This document shows positions 20,401 to 26,597 of a stretch of DNA of 64,000 nt, in pieces. Each line of letters opens with the position of its first letter. Position 1 is the stretch's first letter. The position numbers and the translations under genes are program-made. Source of the DNA: Serinibacter arcticus (GTDB lineage Bacteria > Actinomycetota > Actinomycetes > Actinomycetales > Beutenbergiaceae). The stretch spans positions 951,206-1,015,205 of the forward strand of contig NZ_RHPJ01000002.1 of NCBI RefSeq assembly GCF_004786095.1, written 5' to 3'. Below the pieces are notes generated by a model. The model saw only the letters and a list, made by a program, of their open reading frames with translations. It did not search any database and was not told where the DNA came from.

Positions 20401-20857
20401 GGCGCGCGACGCCATGGCGGCGTTCCTGTTCCGGCTGCTCGCACCGTCGGACTACGAGCCGCCGACGACGTCGCCGTTCGTGGACGTCGCCACGACGAAC
20501 CAGTTCTACGCGGAGATCGCGTGGTTGCACGAGTCCGGGATCTCGACGGGCTGGGCGCGGGGGGACGGGACCTTCGAGTTCCGTCCGCTGGCACCGATCG
20601 CGCGTGACGCGATGGCGGCGTTCCTCTACCGCGCGGCGGACTCGCCGGAGTTCACCCCGCCCGCGGTCTCGCCGTTCCAGGACGTGGCGCCGGGCGACCA
20701 GTTCTACGCCGAGATCGCCTGGATGAAGTCCACCGAGATCGGCCGGGGCTGGATCGGCAACGACGGCCGGGACTACTACCAGCCGCTCAACCCGGTCGCG
20801 CGCGACGCGATGGCCGCGTTCCTGTTCCGGTTCTACGACAAGGGGTTCGCCGGGTAG
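14453..20857 (+). CDS. Secreted bifunctional alpha-amylase/pullulanase with SLH anchor
   Basis: A 2134-residue secreted starch-degrading enzyme. GTG 14453 is chosen because AGGTGA is five bases upstream and a signal peptide follows at once. Order: pullulanase X25-like module (about 60-150); GH13 alpha-amylase with DGFRIDTVKH (nucleophile, about 432), FGEVYD (acid, about 470) and GNHDMG (about 538); two more X25-like modules (about 855-1045); a PUD/CBM48-like region; GH13 pullulanase with YNWGYDPYHF, DGFRFDLMGHH (about 1526), YGEGWNFGE (about 1566) and DAHDNETLYD (about 1696); three SLH repeats (about 1940-2130) for cell-wall attachment. It should cut both alpha-1,4 and alpha-1,6 bonds. It is flanked by LacI-type operators and palindromes, and is monocistronic. 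Confidence 0.95.
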   Translation: MRVTRSTPSRGRRRGIGSALAASLLLSGAAGFAGTTVAAAAPGDSAAAAPAPAAAAADDRTFTLVGNLQSELGCAADWDPTCADTVLAATDVPGVYSADIELPAGEWEYKVTVNGSFDESYGREGGADNAPLTVAGTTTLRVTFDDTTKRIGLTPLDLAGEYTEADDALVSAPVRQPGAEEVFYFVMTDRFANGDTSNDTAGIAGGRLDHGFDPTDKGFYQGGDIAGLHENLDYIEDLGTTAIWLTPSFENRPVQGTGADASAGYHGYWITDFTQIDPHLGTNAELEALIDDAHERDIKVYFDIITNHTADVIDYAEGEYSYVDAATSPYTDAAGEVFDPADYAGTDDFPALDPATSFPYTPVLAGANADAKTPDWLNDPTLYHNRGNSTWSGESVTFGDFDGLDDLMTEHPQVVDGMVDVYDAWVDLGIDGFRIDTVKHVNTEFWDVFTQAVSEHATAQGRPDFFMFGEVYDADPKLLSPYVRNTDMDSVLDFYFQQQAISFSAGNAPSTLAALFAGDDYYTTPTTSASALPTFLGNHDMGRAAYYLRQTDDPLQRTQLAHELMFLTRGQPVVYYGDEQGFVGDGDLGGKDKDARQSLFATQVPEFAEQNLVTGEVAGSVDRYDTDAPLYTAIADLSQLRTTTPALSDGAQIERLVDATNGVYAFSRVDRDERIEHLVVTNNAATARTVFVPALTSDAAFTPLFGETVATSSDADGLVSVSVPARSAVVLVADEEVSTPAEVSDVALTAPSAGAAIDGVAPVAVAVDDSWRETSFAWRVVGDDAWTALGTAEDTTPRVFHTTDGLADGTLVEYRAVTVDASGATSAASTFASVGTDVTTAAPTEPEQPTYDMVTVPGSHNSEMGCAADWQPDCADAALTLRPDGIWAGTFDLPAGDYEYKVAVNGSWDVNFGVGGVPGGGNALYTHAGGEITFYFDPVSKQFSNTSQGPIVSLAGNLQSELGCTADWMPGELCAWLTDSDGDGTYTFSTDALPTGAYEIKVVHGVGWGENYGADGVRDGQNILFSATEGSITTFSYDIATHLLTITAENPPLAGTGTLQAHWVTQDLLAWPSTLGAPAAGATWTLHHSADASLAVTDGAVTGGEAVALTPVSGGLPADVAERFPALAGYTVLRAEGLSRADAASILTEQVWVTQSSGGELTAATGVQIPGVLDDLYADGVADASLGLVFSGASAAATLWAPTAQDAVLLRTPAGAAAGTTPTEVAATRDDATGTWTTAASLAVGDLYSWRVSVYAPSTGAVETNEVSDPYSVALTTNSTSSVVVDLAADDLKPELWEDTAAPIVDRPVDRAIYELHVRDFSIGDTTVPEAERGTYKAFTRTGSAGMTHLAELADAGINTVHLLPTFDIASIEEDRAAQTTPDCDLVALSAADPAGEAQQACVGAQRDTDGYNWGYDPYHFLAPEGSYAAEPEGGARVAEFREMVGGLHATGLQVVLDQVYNHTAASGQAATSVLDQVVPGYYHRLDANGSVQTSTCCQNIATEHEVAQKLMVDAVVLWARDYRVDGFRFDLMGHHSRENMLAVRAALDELTLAEDGVDGSSVYLYGEGWNFGEVADNALFEQATQGQLGGTGIGTFNDRLRDGVHGGSPVDGSSTFDQGFGTGLGTDPNGRSRTGSAELGGLTDLVKLGLAGNLADYELTAASGETVRGDELDYRGAPAGYAVEPDEVINYVDAHDNETLYDIGVLKLPADTPMADRVRMNTLSLATVALSQSPSFWHAGTELLRSKSLDRDSYNSGDWFNRIDWTGQDSTFGSGLPGAWSNEEKWADMRPLLADPALKPAPADMAASNEQALELLRVRGEVDLLRLGSGDLIKEKVSFPASGPDAAAGTVVMLVDDTVGESVSDTLDSALVVFNASPDAVTFPLTDLAGREYALTAAQADGSDAVVKATAWDAATGALTVPARSYVVLVEEADGVAPAPEFTDVSEDNQFFTEITWLAERGISTGWPNADGTAEYRPLLPVARDAMAAFLFRLLAPSDYEPPTTSPFVDVATTNQFYAEIAWLHESGISTGWARGDGTFEFRPLAPIARDAMAAFLYRAADSPEFTPPAVSPFQDVAPGDQFYAEIAWMKSTEIGRGWIGNDGRDYYQPLNPVARDAMAAFLFRFYDKGFAG

Positions 20858-20875
20858 CCCCGCCCCACCACCCGC

Positions 20876-20930
20876 CGAGAATGCGCTCCGCTGCTGTATC
20901 CGCGCGATACAGCAGCGGGGCGCATTCTCG
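20876..20930. repeat. Palindrome 1 of a tandem trio after the amylopullulanase
   Basis: Arms 20876-20900 and 20906-20930 pair over 25 positions with one difference, a T-G wobble on the plus strand, and a 5-nt loop (CGCGC). It starts 19 bases after the stop codon. The motif CACCACCCGCCGAGAA before and at its left edge recurs before palindrome 3. The likely local role is transcription termination or 3'-end protection. Confidence 0.9.
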
Positions 20931-20945
20931 CTTCGGGTGCGGCTC

Positions 20946-21004
20946 GTCGACCATGCGTGTGGGTGCTGTATCCGGGCGATACAGCAGCCGAGCGCATCGT
21001 CGAC
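20946..21004. repeat. Palindrome 2 of the trio, same inner core as palindrome 1
   Basis: Arms 20946-20972 and 20978-21004 pair with three mismatches and two T-G wobbles, loop CGGGC. The inner core GCTGTATC-loop-GATACAGC is shared with palindrome 1, while the outer arm differs (GTCGAC). Conserved core and diverged outer stem suggest related repeat units. Confidence 0.88.
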
Positions 21005-21080
21005 AGGAGGTGGGGTGGCGGGAGAGGCGCGACGGGGCCCGCACCCGGGGCCCCGGAACCCCGCACCCCGCACCACCCGC

Positions 21081-21135
21081 CGAGAACGCCCCTCGCTGCT
21101 CGAGACGGACGTTCGAGCCGCCTGGGGCGTTCTCG
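21081..21135. repeat. Palindrome 3 of the trio
   Basis: Outer arms 21081-21092 and 21124-21135 (12 bp, perfect), internal loop, then inner arms 21098-21103 and 21113-21118. Its left edge repeats CGAGAA plus upstream bases of palindrome 1. The whole 317-base gap between the convergent genes (20858-21174) holds these three palindromes and no plausible gene. Confidence 0.85.
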
Positions 21136-21174
21136 CCCCGGTCGGGCAGTGCGTGCGCGGGGCGACGTGCTGGG

Positions 21175-22110
21175 TCAGGCGCGGAGGGCGGTGATCTCCG
21201 CGCTCAGGTTGGTTCGTGCCTGGTCCTCCCAGCGGCGGCGGCCGGCCGTCGTGTGGAACAGGGGTCCCCCGAGCAGCTGCTCGAGGACGGCGGCGCGGGC
21301 CGGTCGGAAGACGTCGGTGGGGACGTGGGCGTACTCGACGCGGATCGCGGCCGCGTAGTCGGCGTAGCGCGCGGGGGACTGGCCGAGCACGGCGAGATCG
21401 GCGTCGCACAGCAGCGCACCGACGGCGTCGCCCGCCTCGGGTCGGTGCGTGGCGGTGAGGAGCACGAGGCGGACGACGTCGTCGCGCACCTCGGTCGCGA
21501 CCCGTCCGGTCAGTGCGTGGCGGGCGAGGTCGGCCGACGCCTGCTCGTCCGTGACACCGCGGGGGAGCGGGCCGTCGTGACGACGCCCCGAGGAGTGCAC
21601 AGCGTCGTGGAACCACGCGGCGAGCCAGGCGCGGCGAGACTGCTCCGGCGTGACGCCGTCGGCGGCCAGGAGGTCGACGGAGTCGAGCACCTCGCGCAGG
21701 TGCGTGCGGCCGTGGTGGAGGCGGCCCTTCTCGCCCCACCGTGCCAGCAGGTCCTCCCCGACGGCGGTCCACGCGTCCGCCGTCGGCCCGCCCAACCCGC
21801 CCGGCGCCAGCGCTGCCCACGCCGCGCGGAGGTCCTCGACCTGGCCGATGCGCTCGCGCTCCGTGCGGCGCAGCCCGGAGGCGCGCAGTCGCCGCACGAG
21901 CGTGCCGGCGTCGACGGCCAGCGCCCCCCGGTCCCGGAGCTCGGCGTGACGCGAGGCCGGGACGTCGTAGTGGTCGAGGTCGAACGAGCGGGCGGGGAGC
22001 CCGGCGTCGGCGGCGAAGGTGTGCAGCTCGGCGAGCGAGTGGTCGGAGACCAGGTGGGACCAGAGCGTGCCGTGCGCCGGCCACAGCGGGGGATCGACGA
22101 GCACGGCCAC
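21175..22110 (-). CDS. DUF4031 domain fused to an HD-type phosphohydrolase-like domain
   Basis: A 311-residue cytoplasmic protein. Residues 1-80 match the DUF4031 pattern: VLVDPPLWPAHG at the start, SDHSLAELH, then FDLDHYDVP. Residues 90-311 form an HD-superfamily domain like COG4339 predicted metal-dependent phosphohydrolases, with H137 in THLREVL, H168-D169 in WFHDAVH and a distal DADLAVLG that could supply the last metal ligand. The substrate is unknown. It is a paralogue of the HD-like protein at 22547-23431; both share a block ending in R-x-EYAH(V/I)P. GTG 22110 is preceded by TAGTCT at leaderless spacing. Confidence 0.8.
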   Translation of the reverse strand: MAVLVDPPLWPAHGTLWSHLVSDHSLAELHTFAADAGLPARSFDLDHYDVPASRHAELRDRGALAVDAGTLVRRLRASGLRRTERERIGQVEDLRAAWAALAPGGLGGPTADAWTAVGEDLLARWGEKGRLHHGRTHLREVLDSVDLLAADGVTPEQSRRAWLAAWFHDAVHSSGRRHDGPLPRGVTDEQASADLARHALTGRVATEVRDDVVRLVLLTATHRPEAGDAVGALLCDADLAVLGQSPARYADYAAAIRVEYAHVPTDVFRPARAAVLEQLLGGPLFHTTAGRRRWEDQARTNLSAEITALRA

Positions 22111-22116
22111 CGACCG

Positions 22117-22122
22117 AGACTA
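22117..22122 (-). promoter_or_regulatory. -10 element (TAGTCT on the minus strand), leaderless spacing
   Basis: TAGTCT ends six bases before the GTG start at 22110. With no ribosome-binding site between, the DUF4031-HD transcript probably starts at its GTG. Confidence 0.5.
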
Positions 22123-22185
22123 GCCCGCGCCGGGCTGCCCGGCCGCCGACCGCCGTCGGGCGACCGCGCCGGTCGGACCCGCCGG

Positions 22186-22479
22186 TCAGACGGCCGTGAA
22201 CAGCCGCGTCGCGCTGGCCTCGGTGTCGGTGTACTGCCGGGCGGCGTTGTCGAGCGCGAGGGCGATCGCGTCGAGGTTCGCCTCGACCTGGGCCTGCGTG
22301 GCACGCCACTGGGACGCGAGCGTCGCGAACTGGGCCGAGGCGGCACCCTGCCACGTCGACTCGAGCGACGTCAGGTGGGACATCATCGCCGCGACCTCGG
22401 TCGAGATCGTCACACCGGAGGTGCGGGTGGAGCGGGCGGCCGTGGCCACGGCCTCGGCGTCGACACGGAAGCTGGTCAT
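22186..22479 (-). CDS. WXG100-family (ESAT-6-like) protein
   Basis: A 97-residue protein of typical WXG100 length. Two predicted helices flank a central W-x-G turn (TWQGAAS, about 43-49), and near the C-terminus a Y-T-D-T-E segment matches the YxxxD/E export signal. GAGGAGATT directly upstream makes a good ribosome site for the ATG. Such proteins are exported as dimers by type VII (ESX-like) secretion, but no EccC-type ATPase, partner Esx or LXG toxin is in the window. It sits between the two HD-domain genes on the same strand. The location suggests a link but does not prove one. Confidence 0.85.
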   Translation of the reverse strand: MTSFRVDAEAVATAARSTRTSGVTISTEVAAMMSHLTSLESTWQGAASAQFATLASQWRATQAQVEANLDAIALALDNAARQYTDTEASATRLFTAV

Positions 22480-22546
22480 CGAATCTCCTCGAACCGGCGC
22501 GATCGCCGCGGCCGTGCCGGCCGCGGAGGCGTCGTCGTGCCCGAGG

Positions 22547-23431
22547 CTACGAACGCGGGTCGGGGCGCGGGGAACGACCCAGGGTCGAGGTGTAGCCGCG
22601 CGCGGCGCGCGGGTCGGGGGACAGCGCGTCGCGGCGCAGGCGTGCCGCTTCGGCCACGTCCGTCACGTCCACCGGAGCGCCGGCCTCGGGGCCACCGGCG
22701 GCCGGGTCGGCGTCCGGACCCTGCGACGCCGCCTCGACCCGCTCGAGCTCGACCGTCAGGCGGGACAGCTCGGCCGCGATGTTCTCGCGCGCCGGCTCCT
22801 CCCACTGCCGCCCCATCGGGGAGCAGAAGATCTTCGGGCGGTCGGTCAGCTTCCGCAGGATCGCGATGCGCGCCTCGAGGTAGTCCTCGGCGGGGATGTG
22901 GGCGTACTCGGCCCGGATGTTCTTGCGATACGCGGCGTACTTCTGGGGCTCGCACGCGAGGCCGGCGAGGTCGGCGTCGCTCAGCGCCTGGGCGTCGACG
23001 TCGACCGTGGAGGCCGAGTGGCGGTGGATCTGCGCGATCATGGCGGCGATCCGCTCGACGATCGTCGGGGAGATGCCCAGCTCCGGCAGCTCCCGGCGAG
23101 CGCGCTCCGCGCTCGCCATCGTGTCCTCGCCGCCCTTGTGCGCGTAGGACGCCCGCGCCAGAGCGGTGAACTCGGCGCCGTGGTACCAGCCGGCGATGCG
23201 CACGACGTCGGGGTCGTGCGTCTCCTCGGCGAGCTGGTCGATGCTGGCGAGCACGTCCACGAGGTGCTTGATCGCGTGGTGGAAGCGGTCGGGGCTGGAC
23301 CAGCTGGCCACCAGACCCTCGGCGACGGACTCGATCAGGTGCGTGGGAGCGTCGGCGCCGATGGCCCTGGCGCTTCGGGTGAAGGCGGGCACGAGCCACT
23401 GCGGAGCTTCGATGAAGCCCATCTCAGGCAT
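22547..23431 (-). CDS. HD-superfamily-like protein with a degenerate HD pair
   Basis: A 294-residue paralogue of the HD half of the 21175-22110 product, without DUF4031. Shared landmarks are H56 in KHLVDVL, the helix with WYH, a distal DADLAGLA and R-x-EYAHIP. Where the neighbour has His-Asp (WFHDAVH) this protein has His84-Gly85 (WYHGAEF), so the metal-binding Asp is lost and catalysis by the usual mechanism is doubtful. The last 60 residues are Pro/Ala/Asp-rich and probably disordered. It lies 67 bp upstream of the WXG100 gene on the same strand. A regulatory or scaffolding role is possible. Confidence 0.72.
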   Translation of the reverse strand: MPEMGFIEAPQWLVPAFTRSARAIGADAPTHLIESVAEGLVASWSSPDRFHHAIKHLVDVLASIDQLAEETHDPDVVRIAGWYHGAEFTALARASYAHKGGEDTMASAERARRELPELGISPTIVERIAAMIAQIHRHSASTVDVDAQALSDADLAGLACEPQKYAAYRKNIRAEYAHIPAEDYLEARIAILRKLTDRPKIFCSPMGRQWEEPARENIAAELSRLTVELERVEAASQGPDADPAAGGPEAGAPVDVTDVAEAARLRRDALSPDPRAARGYTSTLGRSPRPDPRS

Positions 23432-23550
23432 CCAGTTCTGTTCTGTGTCGGATCACGAGCGGGAGCCATCGTAGCCCCGAACGTAGGCGCCTCAGGGCAC
23501 GGGTCGCCGAGGTCCGAAGAGCGACGGGTCGGGGGGAGGAGGCGGCCGCC

Positions 23551-25122
23551 TCAGCGTGGGACGGGGCCGAACTCGCCCGCCACGTGCTGCCCGGCCGGCG
23601 CGCCGCCGTCGTCAGCCCCCGCACCGGGGTCGTCCACCTCGACGGCGGGCAGCCACACCTGCATCGTCGCCCCGCCCCCCGGCGTCTCGACGCACCGCAC
23701 CCAGCCGCCCAGCGCCGTCGTCATCGCCGAGACGATCGACAGCCCGAGCCCGGACCCGCCGGCGTCGCGGGAACGTCCGGCGTCCAGTCGGGCGAACCGC
23801 TCGAAGATGCGCGTCCGGTCCTCGGCGGGCACACCGGGCCCGTGGTCGACCACCGACATCAGCACGCCGTCCTCGGAGTCGGTCGCCACCAGCTCCACCG
23901 GCGATCCCTCCGGCGTGTAGGCGGCGGCGTTGCCGACGAGGTTGGTCAGCACCTGGCGCAGCGCCCCGTCGTCCGCCGCCACGGCTCGCAGCCCAGCGCC
24001 GAACCCGGCACCGAACCCAGCCCCAGCAGAACCCGCCACCACCGTCACCCGCCGCGTCGGATCCAGCACCCGCAGGTCCCGCGCCGCATCCTCGAGGTGC
24101 ACCCGCACGTCGAGCGGTTCGATCGTCATCGGTGCGCCCTCGTCGAGCCGCGCGAGCGAGAGCAGGTCCGTGACCAGCGCCGTCATCCGCACCGACGACG
24201 CCTCGATCCGCGCCATCACGCCCGGCACCTCGTCGGCCGGGATGCCGCCGATCCGGTACAGCTCGGTGTACCCGGTCACGGTCGCCAGCGGCGTGCGCAG
24301 CTCGTGGCTCGCATCGCCGACGAACGCCTTCATCCGGTTCTCGCTCGCCTGCCGCGCCGTGAAGGAGGACTCCACCTGCCCGAGCATCGTGTTGAGGGAG
24401 GCCGCGAGCGAGCCGACCTCGGTGCTCGCCGGTGCCTCGTCCACGCGCAGGGTGAGGTCGCCAGCGGCGATGCTCGCCGCCGTCGCCTCGATGCGGCGCA
24501 GCGGCCGCAGGCTCGAGCGGACGACGGCGTAGGTCGCGATCGCGGTCAGCGCCAGCACACCGCCGCCGACGGCGATGAGCGCACCCGCCATCATCCCCAT
24601 CGTCGCGTTGACGGCCGTGAGGGGCAGGGCGACGGCGGCCGTGCCCGTCACCGTCCCGTAGTCGTTGGTCAGGGGGGCGACGATCACGCGCCACGACACC
24701 CCGTCGGTGCCACCGACGGCGAAGGGTTTGCCGGCGCGCTCGGACACGGCGTCGACGTCGAGCCCCGCCAGGGTCGGCCCGCCGAGCTCGGCCGCCGCGG
24801 CCTCACCGCCGGGTGAGGGCAGGACCACGCAGTCGTTCCGCACGCACCGCTGGACCTCCTCGCCGTCGGGCGTCGCGATCACGACGGCGTAGTCCGTCGG
24901 CAGGGTGGAGTTCCTCGCGCTCCCGAGCCCCTGGGCGTCCGAGAACGCCGCGGTCACGATGTCCTGCGCGGCGCTGCCCAGCTGGCGGTCCACCTCGCGC
25001 ACGAGCGAGGACTTCAGCAGCGTGAGCGCGAGCCCGCCCACCGCCACCAGGGCGAAGGTCAGCAGGATCGAGAACAGCACCACCAGCCGTGCGCGCAGCG
25101 GCAGCTGGCGCCAGGCCGTCAC
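23551..25122 (-). CDS. Sensor histidine kinase (OmpR-partner type)
   Basis: A 523-residue membrane kinase. Membrane helices at about 12-35 and 175-200 bracket an extracytoplasmic sensor region. HAMP (about 201-255) is followed by the HisKA box GDASHELRTPLA with His273 as phospho-acceptor. The ATPase domain has LTNLVGNAAAYTPEG (N box), VDHGPGVPAEDR (G1), FERFARLD (F box) and GGSGLGLSIV (G2). The GTG start at 25122 overlaps the stop of the regulator gene by four bases (GTGA), so the two are translationally coupled. The layout resembles actinobacterial TcrY/TcrA-like systems. The signal is unknown. Confidence 0.92.
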   Translation of the reverse strand: MTAWRQLPLRARLVVLFSILLTFALVAVGGLALTLLKSSLVREVDRQLGSAAQDIVTAAFSDAQGLGSARNSTLPTDYAVVIATPDGEEVQRCVRNDCVVLPSPGGEAAAAELGGPTLAGLDVDAVSERAGKPFAVGGTDGVSWRVIVAPLTNDYGTVTGTAAVALPLTAVNATMGMMAGALIAVGGGVLALTAIATYAVVRSSLRPLRRIEATAASIAAGDLTLRVDEAPASTEVGSLAASLNTMLGQVESSFTARQASENRMKAFVGDASHELRTPLATVTGYTELYRIGGIPADEVPGVMARIEASSVRMTALVTDLLSLARLDEGAPMTIEPLDVRVHLEDAARDLRVLDPTRRVTVVAGSAGAGFGAGFGAGLRAVAADDGALRQVLTNLVGNAAAYTPEGSPVELVATDSEDGVLMSVVDHGPGVPAEDRTRIFERFARLDAGRSRDAGGSGLGLSIVSAMTTALGGWVRCVETPGGGATMQVWLPAVEVDDPGAGADDGGAPAGQHVAGEFGPVPR

Positions 25123-25844
25123 GGCGTCTTGAGGACGTACCCGAGGCCCCGGCGGGTGTGGATGAGCGGGACCGGCGCTCCGCCGTCGGGCGATGCAGGA
25201 TCGGCGGCGTCGACCTTGCGCCGCAGGTAGGAGATGTAGGACTCCACGATCGTGGGTTCGCCGCGCCAGTCGTAGTCCCACACGTGGTCGAGGATCTGGG
25301 CGCGCGAGAGCACCCGGCCGGCGTTCGCGGTCAGGTAGCGCAGCAGCTCGAACTCGGTGGGGGAGAGCTCGATGAGACGTCCGCCGCGGCGCACCTCGCG
25401 GGCGTCCGAGTCGATCTCGAGGTCGGCGTAGCGCAGCACGGCCGAGTCGTCGTCGGTCTCGTGCGTGCGGCGCAGCACGGCGCGGATGCGCGCGACGAGC
25501 TCCTCGAGGCTGAACGGCTTGGTGACGTAGTCGTCCCCGCCGACGGTCAGACCCGCGACCGTGGAGGCGACGTCGTCGCGCGCCGTGAGGAACAGGACCG
25601 GCACCCGGATGCCGCGCTCGCGCAGCCGACGCGTCACCTCGAAGCCGTCGATGTCGCCCAGCATCACGTCGAGCACGACGAGGTCGGGCTCGACCTGGGC
25701 GATCACCTCGAGGGCGTCGTGGCCGCTCGAGGCCGTCGCGACGTCGAAGCCGGCGAAGCGCAGGGAGGCGACCAGGAGGTCGCGGAGGCTGGGTTCGTCG
25801 TCGACGACGACGACCCGCGCCTCGGGCGTGGTGGTGGCGGACAT
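25119..25844 (-). CDS. OmpR/PhoB-family response regulator
   Basis: A 241-residue regulator. The receiver domain (about 9-122) has the acidic pair Asp15-Asp16, phospho-acceptor Asp59 (LVVLDVMLGD) and a TKPF switch lysine. The C-terminal winged helix (about 136-240) has LSPTEFELLRYL and the recognition-helix region YISYLRRKVD. It is the first gene of a two-gene operon with the kinase at 23551-25122. Genes for NYN, PspA and TPM proteins lie upstream on the same strand but are separated by gaps, so control of them is possible but unproven. Confidence 0.93.
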   Translation of the reverse strand: MSATTTPEARVVVVDDEPSLRDLLVASLRFAGFDVATASSGHDALEVIAQVEPDLVVLDVMLGDIDGFEVTRRLRERGIRVPVLFLTARDDVASTVAGLTVGGDDYVTKPFSLEELVARIRAVLRRTHETDDDSAVLRYADLEIDSDAREVRRGGRLIELSPTEFELLRYLTANAGRVLSRAQILDHVWDYDWRGEPTIVESYISYLRRKVDAADPASPDGGAPVPLIHTRRGLGYVLKTP

Positions 25845-25922
25845 GCCGCCATTGTGCTCCCGTCGGCTGGGATCTGCCTGGGAGCTCCCTGGACGCCGCC
25901 GGGGCCGCGCCGAACGGCCGAC

Positions 25923-26495
25923 CTACAGGTAGCGCATCGGGTCGAACGCGCCGATCGGGATGATGCGGACGCGCGGCAGCGGCGTGTTGAACGCGCCGAG
26001 GTCGTCCTCGAGGTCGTGGATCGTCAGACCGTCCTCGGTCAGCTCGGTGAAGCGAGCGTTGGCGAACTCGCGGAAGGCCAGCAGGCCGACGCGGTGGTCG
26101 CCCTCGAGCAGCTGCTCCACCTGCGGGAGGAAGTCGCCGTCGTGGCTGGCGAGCAGCACGTCGCCGCCGTTGGCCGAGATGGCCTCCAGCATGCGCTGGA
26201 TACCGATGTCGACGACCTTCTCGTTCGAGCTTCCCGACAGCGGGATCGGGTGGTAGCCGAGCGCCAGCAGCGCCTGCACGAAGCCCATCGGCATCTGACC
26301 CGAGGAGGCGTTGAGGAAGAACAGCGCGGTGATCGGCTGGTTCCACAGGGCCTGCGCGTAGTTGGTCACGCGCTCCCAGCGCGGACGCTCCTCGGGGGCG
26401 GGGCGGTGGCCCAGCACGCTCATCCCGAGGGTCGCGTCGATGTTCTCGCCGTCCACCAGGAGGTAGGTGCGGCGCTGGGTCTGCTCGGGCTCCAT
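25923..26495 (-). CDS. NYN-domain (PIN-like, LabA/DUF88) putative ribonuclease
   Basis: A 190-residue cytoplasmic protein. The NYN fold is marked by YLLVDGENIDA at 11-21 (first acidic metal ligand), KVVDIGIQRMLEAI in the middle, and LLASHDGDFLPQVEQL (Asp-Asp pair). These are the conserved acidic residues of PIN-like nucleases. FREFANARFTEL near the end is typical of this actinobacterial subfamily. RNA cleavage is inferred from the fold; no target is known. The ATG has TACTGT six bases upstream (leaderless spacing). Confidence 0.85.
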   Translation of the reverse strand: MEPEQTQRRTYLLVDGENIDATLGMSVLGHRPAPEERPRWERVTNYAQALWNQPITALFFLNASSGQMPMGFVQALLALGYHPIPLSGSSNEKVVDIGIQRMLEAISANGGDVLLASHDGDFLPQVEQLLEGDHRVGLLAFREFANARFTELTEDGLTIHDLEDDLGAFNTPLPRVRIIPIGAFDPMRYL

Positions 26496-26501
26496 GGGCT
26501 C

Positions 26502-26507
26502 ACAGTA
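26502..26507 (-). promoter_or_regulatory. -10 element (TACTGT on the minus strand) for the NYN gene
   Basis: TACTGT ends six bases before the ATG at 26495. The same hexamer at the same distance precedes the FAD oxidoreductase gene. The transcript is probably leaderless. Confidence 0.5.
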
Positions 26508-26537
26508 ACGACGTGGCGCGGCGGAGTCCGACTCGCA

Positions 26538-26576
26538 CGACGGCGGGCCCCGGGAAGTCCCCGGGGCCCGCCGTCG
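26538..26576. terminator. Perfect 17-bp hairpin after the pspA-like gene
   Basis: Arms 26538-26554 and 26560-26576 are perfectly complementary, loop AAGTC. It lies 22 bases beyond the PspA stop on the minus strand and separates that gene from the NYN promoter. Confidence 0.8.
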
Positions 26577-26597
26577 CGCGTGGGTGGGAGTGCCGGA

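Noticed and set aside
14297..22354. A 2685-codon open frame on the minus strand across the amylopullulanase
   Set aside because: It is Arg/Gly/Val-rich, crosses three palindromes and several genes, and lies opposite a gene with clear catalytic motifs. Such frames arise from high GC3.
23551..26346. A 931-codon frame that might read as a fused regulator-kinase
   Set aside because: Its first 400 codons are an off-frame reading of the regulator gene. The real kinase starts at GTG 25122, overlapping the regulator stop.
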